Assembly (NCBI GenBank): GCA_013398615.1
Contig: VZSR01000479.1
Span: 1 to 64,000, forward strand
DNA length: 64,000 bases
DNA from: Brachypodius melanocephalos
Lineage: Eukaryota; Chordata; Aves; Passeriformes; Pycnonotidae
Reading direction: 5' to 3'
A program made the translations under genes and the position numbers. Positions 62,194 to 64,000 of the stretch are shown here, in pieces. The notes beneath the pieces are model-generated. The model had not been told where the DNA came from and ran no database searches. It saw only the letters and a program-made list of their open reading frames with translations. Numbering within the stretch: position 1 is the first letter of the stretch; each line of letters begins with the position of its first letter.

Positions 62194-64000
62194 GTAAGTA
62201 TCTGTATTTACACTTGTGGAAAAGCTACAGATTTTCTGCTTCACTGTTAATGGTCATCCATAATAATATAATGATGATAAAATTAACTTTGAGAGAGAAA
62301 AGTTACTTGCCTAAATTAAAGGACGCTCTTAAACAGAGCTGAATTTATATTACATGATAGCTAATATTTGAAATAAAATGTAGAGTGGCTGCCAAGAAAA
62401 TAGAACTGGCAGTGAAACCAGTCTCAATAACATTATCAAAAGGACATTATCTGGGCAAGTCTTAAAACTGATATGTGGGGGAATGATTTTTTAAAAAAAT
62501 AATAATTTAATTTTATTGTGTATTTTCATATTTTATATATGTCTGTGCGGATGGAAATTGCAATTTTCTCCTTTGAGAACCACAGTAGTTCTAAAAGTGC
62601 CTTTATATTTAGTTTTCTGATTAGGTTCATTTCCCCTGAAGTAGGATAATGGCAGTGATAGCTGTGGATTCCAAGGTACCATGGAAGACTTAGTGGAGGA
62701 TGGATTGTAGGTTTCCTCTGCTTTTGATAGCAATTAAGTTAATTTCTTTTCTTTTTTGGAGAAGGTGACTATAAGATGTCTCTTAATCTGGAATCAGTTT
62801 ATAGAAAAGTCCTGGCCATACAGGAGTATAAATTTAAATATTTAAAAGGACGAAGTTAATTCTGCATCCGATTGCTGCTTTTAGCTGGGTATGCTCCTTA
62901 TCATCATTAATTCTGTCTGCTTATGGTGGGAGCAGAACAAAATCTCTGTAAAGCTGAAATACTTTGGAGAATTATTCTTTGTTAGAGGTAGGTGACCAGA
63001 ACAATATCACAAGCTGGTTTGGAATGCGGGCTTTTTATGCTTGATTGGTAACTGTTATCTGCAAGGCATTTCTTGTAGGACTTGTTATTTTCCCATTGAT
63101 ATTTTCTAAAGCAGCTTTCAAGAGTTAAGTGCCCACTAGCAATTATTCAAGAGAAGGCTGGAGTGTTGAGCTAATGCTGTACTAAAGCTGTTTCTGATGA
63201 TCTCAGGATTAGATTTGCATTTGAGTTGTTTAATGAGTGCACTGAACATTTAAAATTAATTTACCCAATACTTTTGTCATGAATCAGAGAGCTCCATCTA
63301 TGGCAATAAGGGAGGTGAGTTTTAAATTCTGATTATAACAGATTTTCACCTGTATTCAATTAGAAAGTACTTTGAGGTGCAGAGTTTTGCTATAGAAAAA
63401 AACCAACAAAACAAAACCCAAACCACCTCAACCTAGCTTAATTTTCTAAAATTAAACATAGCCTGACATTGTAGAACAGTTTTTTCACGTTAAATATCAT
63501 CTTGAAGAGTCAGTATCCTAACTACCAAGTCCTAGTTTTAAGCTCATCTTATATACATGTCTAACATATATAAATAAATTTTTCTCATACCTATATTTAC
63601 ATTAAGATTCCTGTATTTTTCTCATATCTATATTTAGATAAACGTTCCCATAGTTAAATTTTGAAGGAGTTTTGAAAAACTTCCAGGAGAAGGGATGGCT
63701 ATTGGTAGCCAGAAACAAAACTCAAGTGTCATCTGTGTGTTTCTGCAGAGCCTGCTCTGCCAGCAAGTGAAAACAATATATATTGTGGAGGCAGAAGGCA
63801 GGAAATCTGATACCTTTAATGGTGTCTCATTAAGTCTGTGATGTTTGAAAGTCTCAAATTTTTCCTTCCCTGTACAAACTCTTAACTTGGCCTGTTAACC
63901 ATACTGCATCTCTGCTTCTCTTTTAGGATTGCCTGTCATTAAAATATTTCCTAAATTAATGTAGTATGAAAGGGAGGTCTGGAAACTCACAACTTTTTGG
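62194..64000 (+). other. SLIT3: SLIT3 intron 3, 5' part
   Basis: The intron starts with a GTAAGTATC donor and continues past the window end. No exon encoding the next Slit leucine-rich repeat is visible. A 22-base block occurs twice with one mismatch at 63578-63599 and 63615-63636, inside AT-rich sequence. Nothing else stands out. Confidence 0.85.
63578..63636. repeat. 22-bp direct repeat with 37-bp period
   Basis: ATTTTTCTCATACCTATATT plus TA at 63578-63599 recurs at 63615-63636 with one change (C to T). It lies in AT-rich DNA of SLIT3 intron 3. Confidence 0.8.

Noticed and set aside
41261..64000. Intronic microRNAs known from SLIT3 (miR-218-2, miR-585)
   Set aside because: The miR-218 mature motif was not seen. 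Established knowledge places these in much later introns, outside this window.
1..64000. CRISPR arrays, operons, insertion sequences, tRNA and rRNA genes
   Set aside because: The window is vertebrate nuclear DNA. No spaced direct-repeat array, cloverleaf with A and B boxes, or rRNA core sequence was recognised by reading. A tRNAscan/Infernal run would be decisive.

Overview
The window looks like vertebrate nuclear DNA, most likely from a bird. It is AT-rich and non-coding for most of its length. It holds short, diverged fragments that resemble the CR1 LINE family of birds and reptiles, one LTR-like element, and exons of a single large spliced gene. Nothing prokaryotic, plasmid or phage-like is present. 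Assignment to a bird rather than another reptile is an inference from the CR1 resemblance and the low repeat load.

Layout: positions 1 to about 39,890 carry no protein-coding exon that I can support. They contain a very short telomere-like repeat (100-123), a CR1 relic (12,604-12,700), a 63-base A run, an (AT)n microsatellite, a probable solo LTR with a 4-bp target duplication (24,329-24,680), a near-perfect 49-bp-stem hairpin (31,268-31,393), a small CpG-rich patch (about 35,813-36,130) and a T-run broken by a 12-N gap. A CpG island follows at about 39,890-40,700. It contains a TATA-less promoter with a GC box, a perfect CRE octamer and a CCAAT box.

The one confident gene is the 5' end of SLIT3, on the + strand. 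Exon 1 (coding from 41,076) gives a signal peptide and the cysteine-rich LRR N-terminal cap. Exons 2 (60,867-60,938) and 3 (62,122-62,193) are each exactly 72 nt and encode one leucine-rich repeat apiece. The three exons join in frame through phase-2 introns with consensus GT/AG sites, giving the first 109 complete codons. Intron 1 is about 19.6 kb, intron 2 about 1.2 kb, and intron 3 runs off the window. The rest of the protein lies downstream.

Most open reading frames in the window are chance frames. The longest, 327 codons antisense across the CpG island, follows from GC-rich composition and a local minisatellite. I found no convincing new multi-gene system. The best leads are the long hairpin at 31.3 kb, a predicted 5'-UTR intron whose removal would delete every upstream ATG between the promoter region and the SLIT3 start, the upstream CpG patch with a well-placed ATG, and the solo LTR with visible promoter signals.
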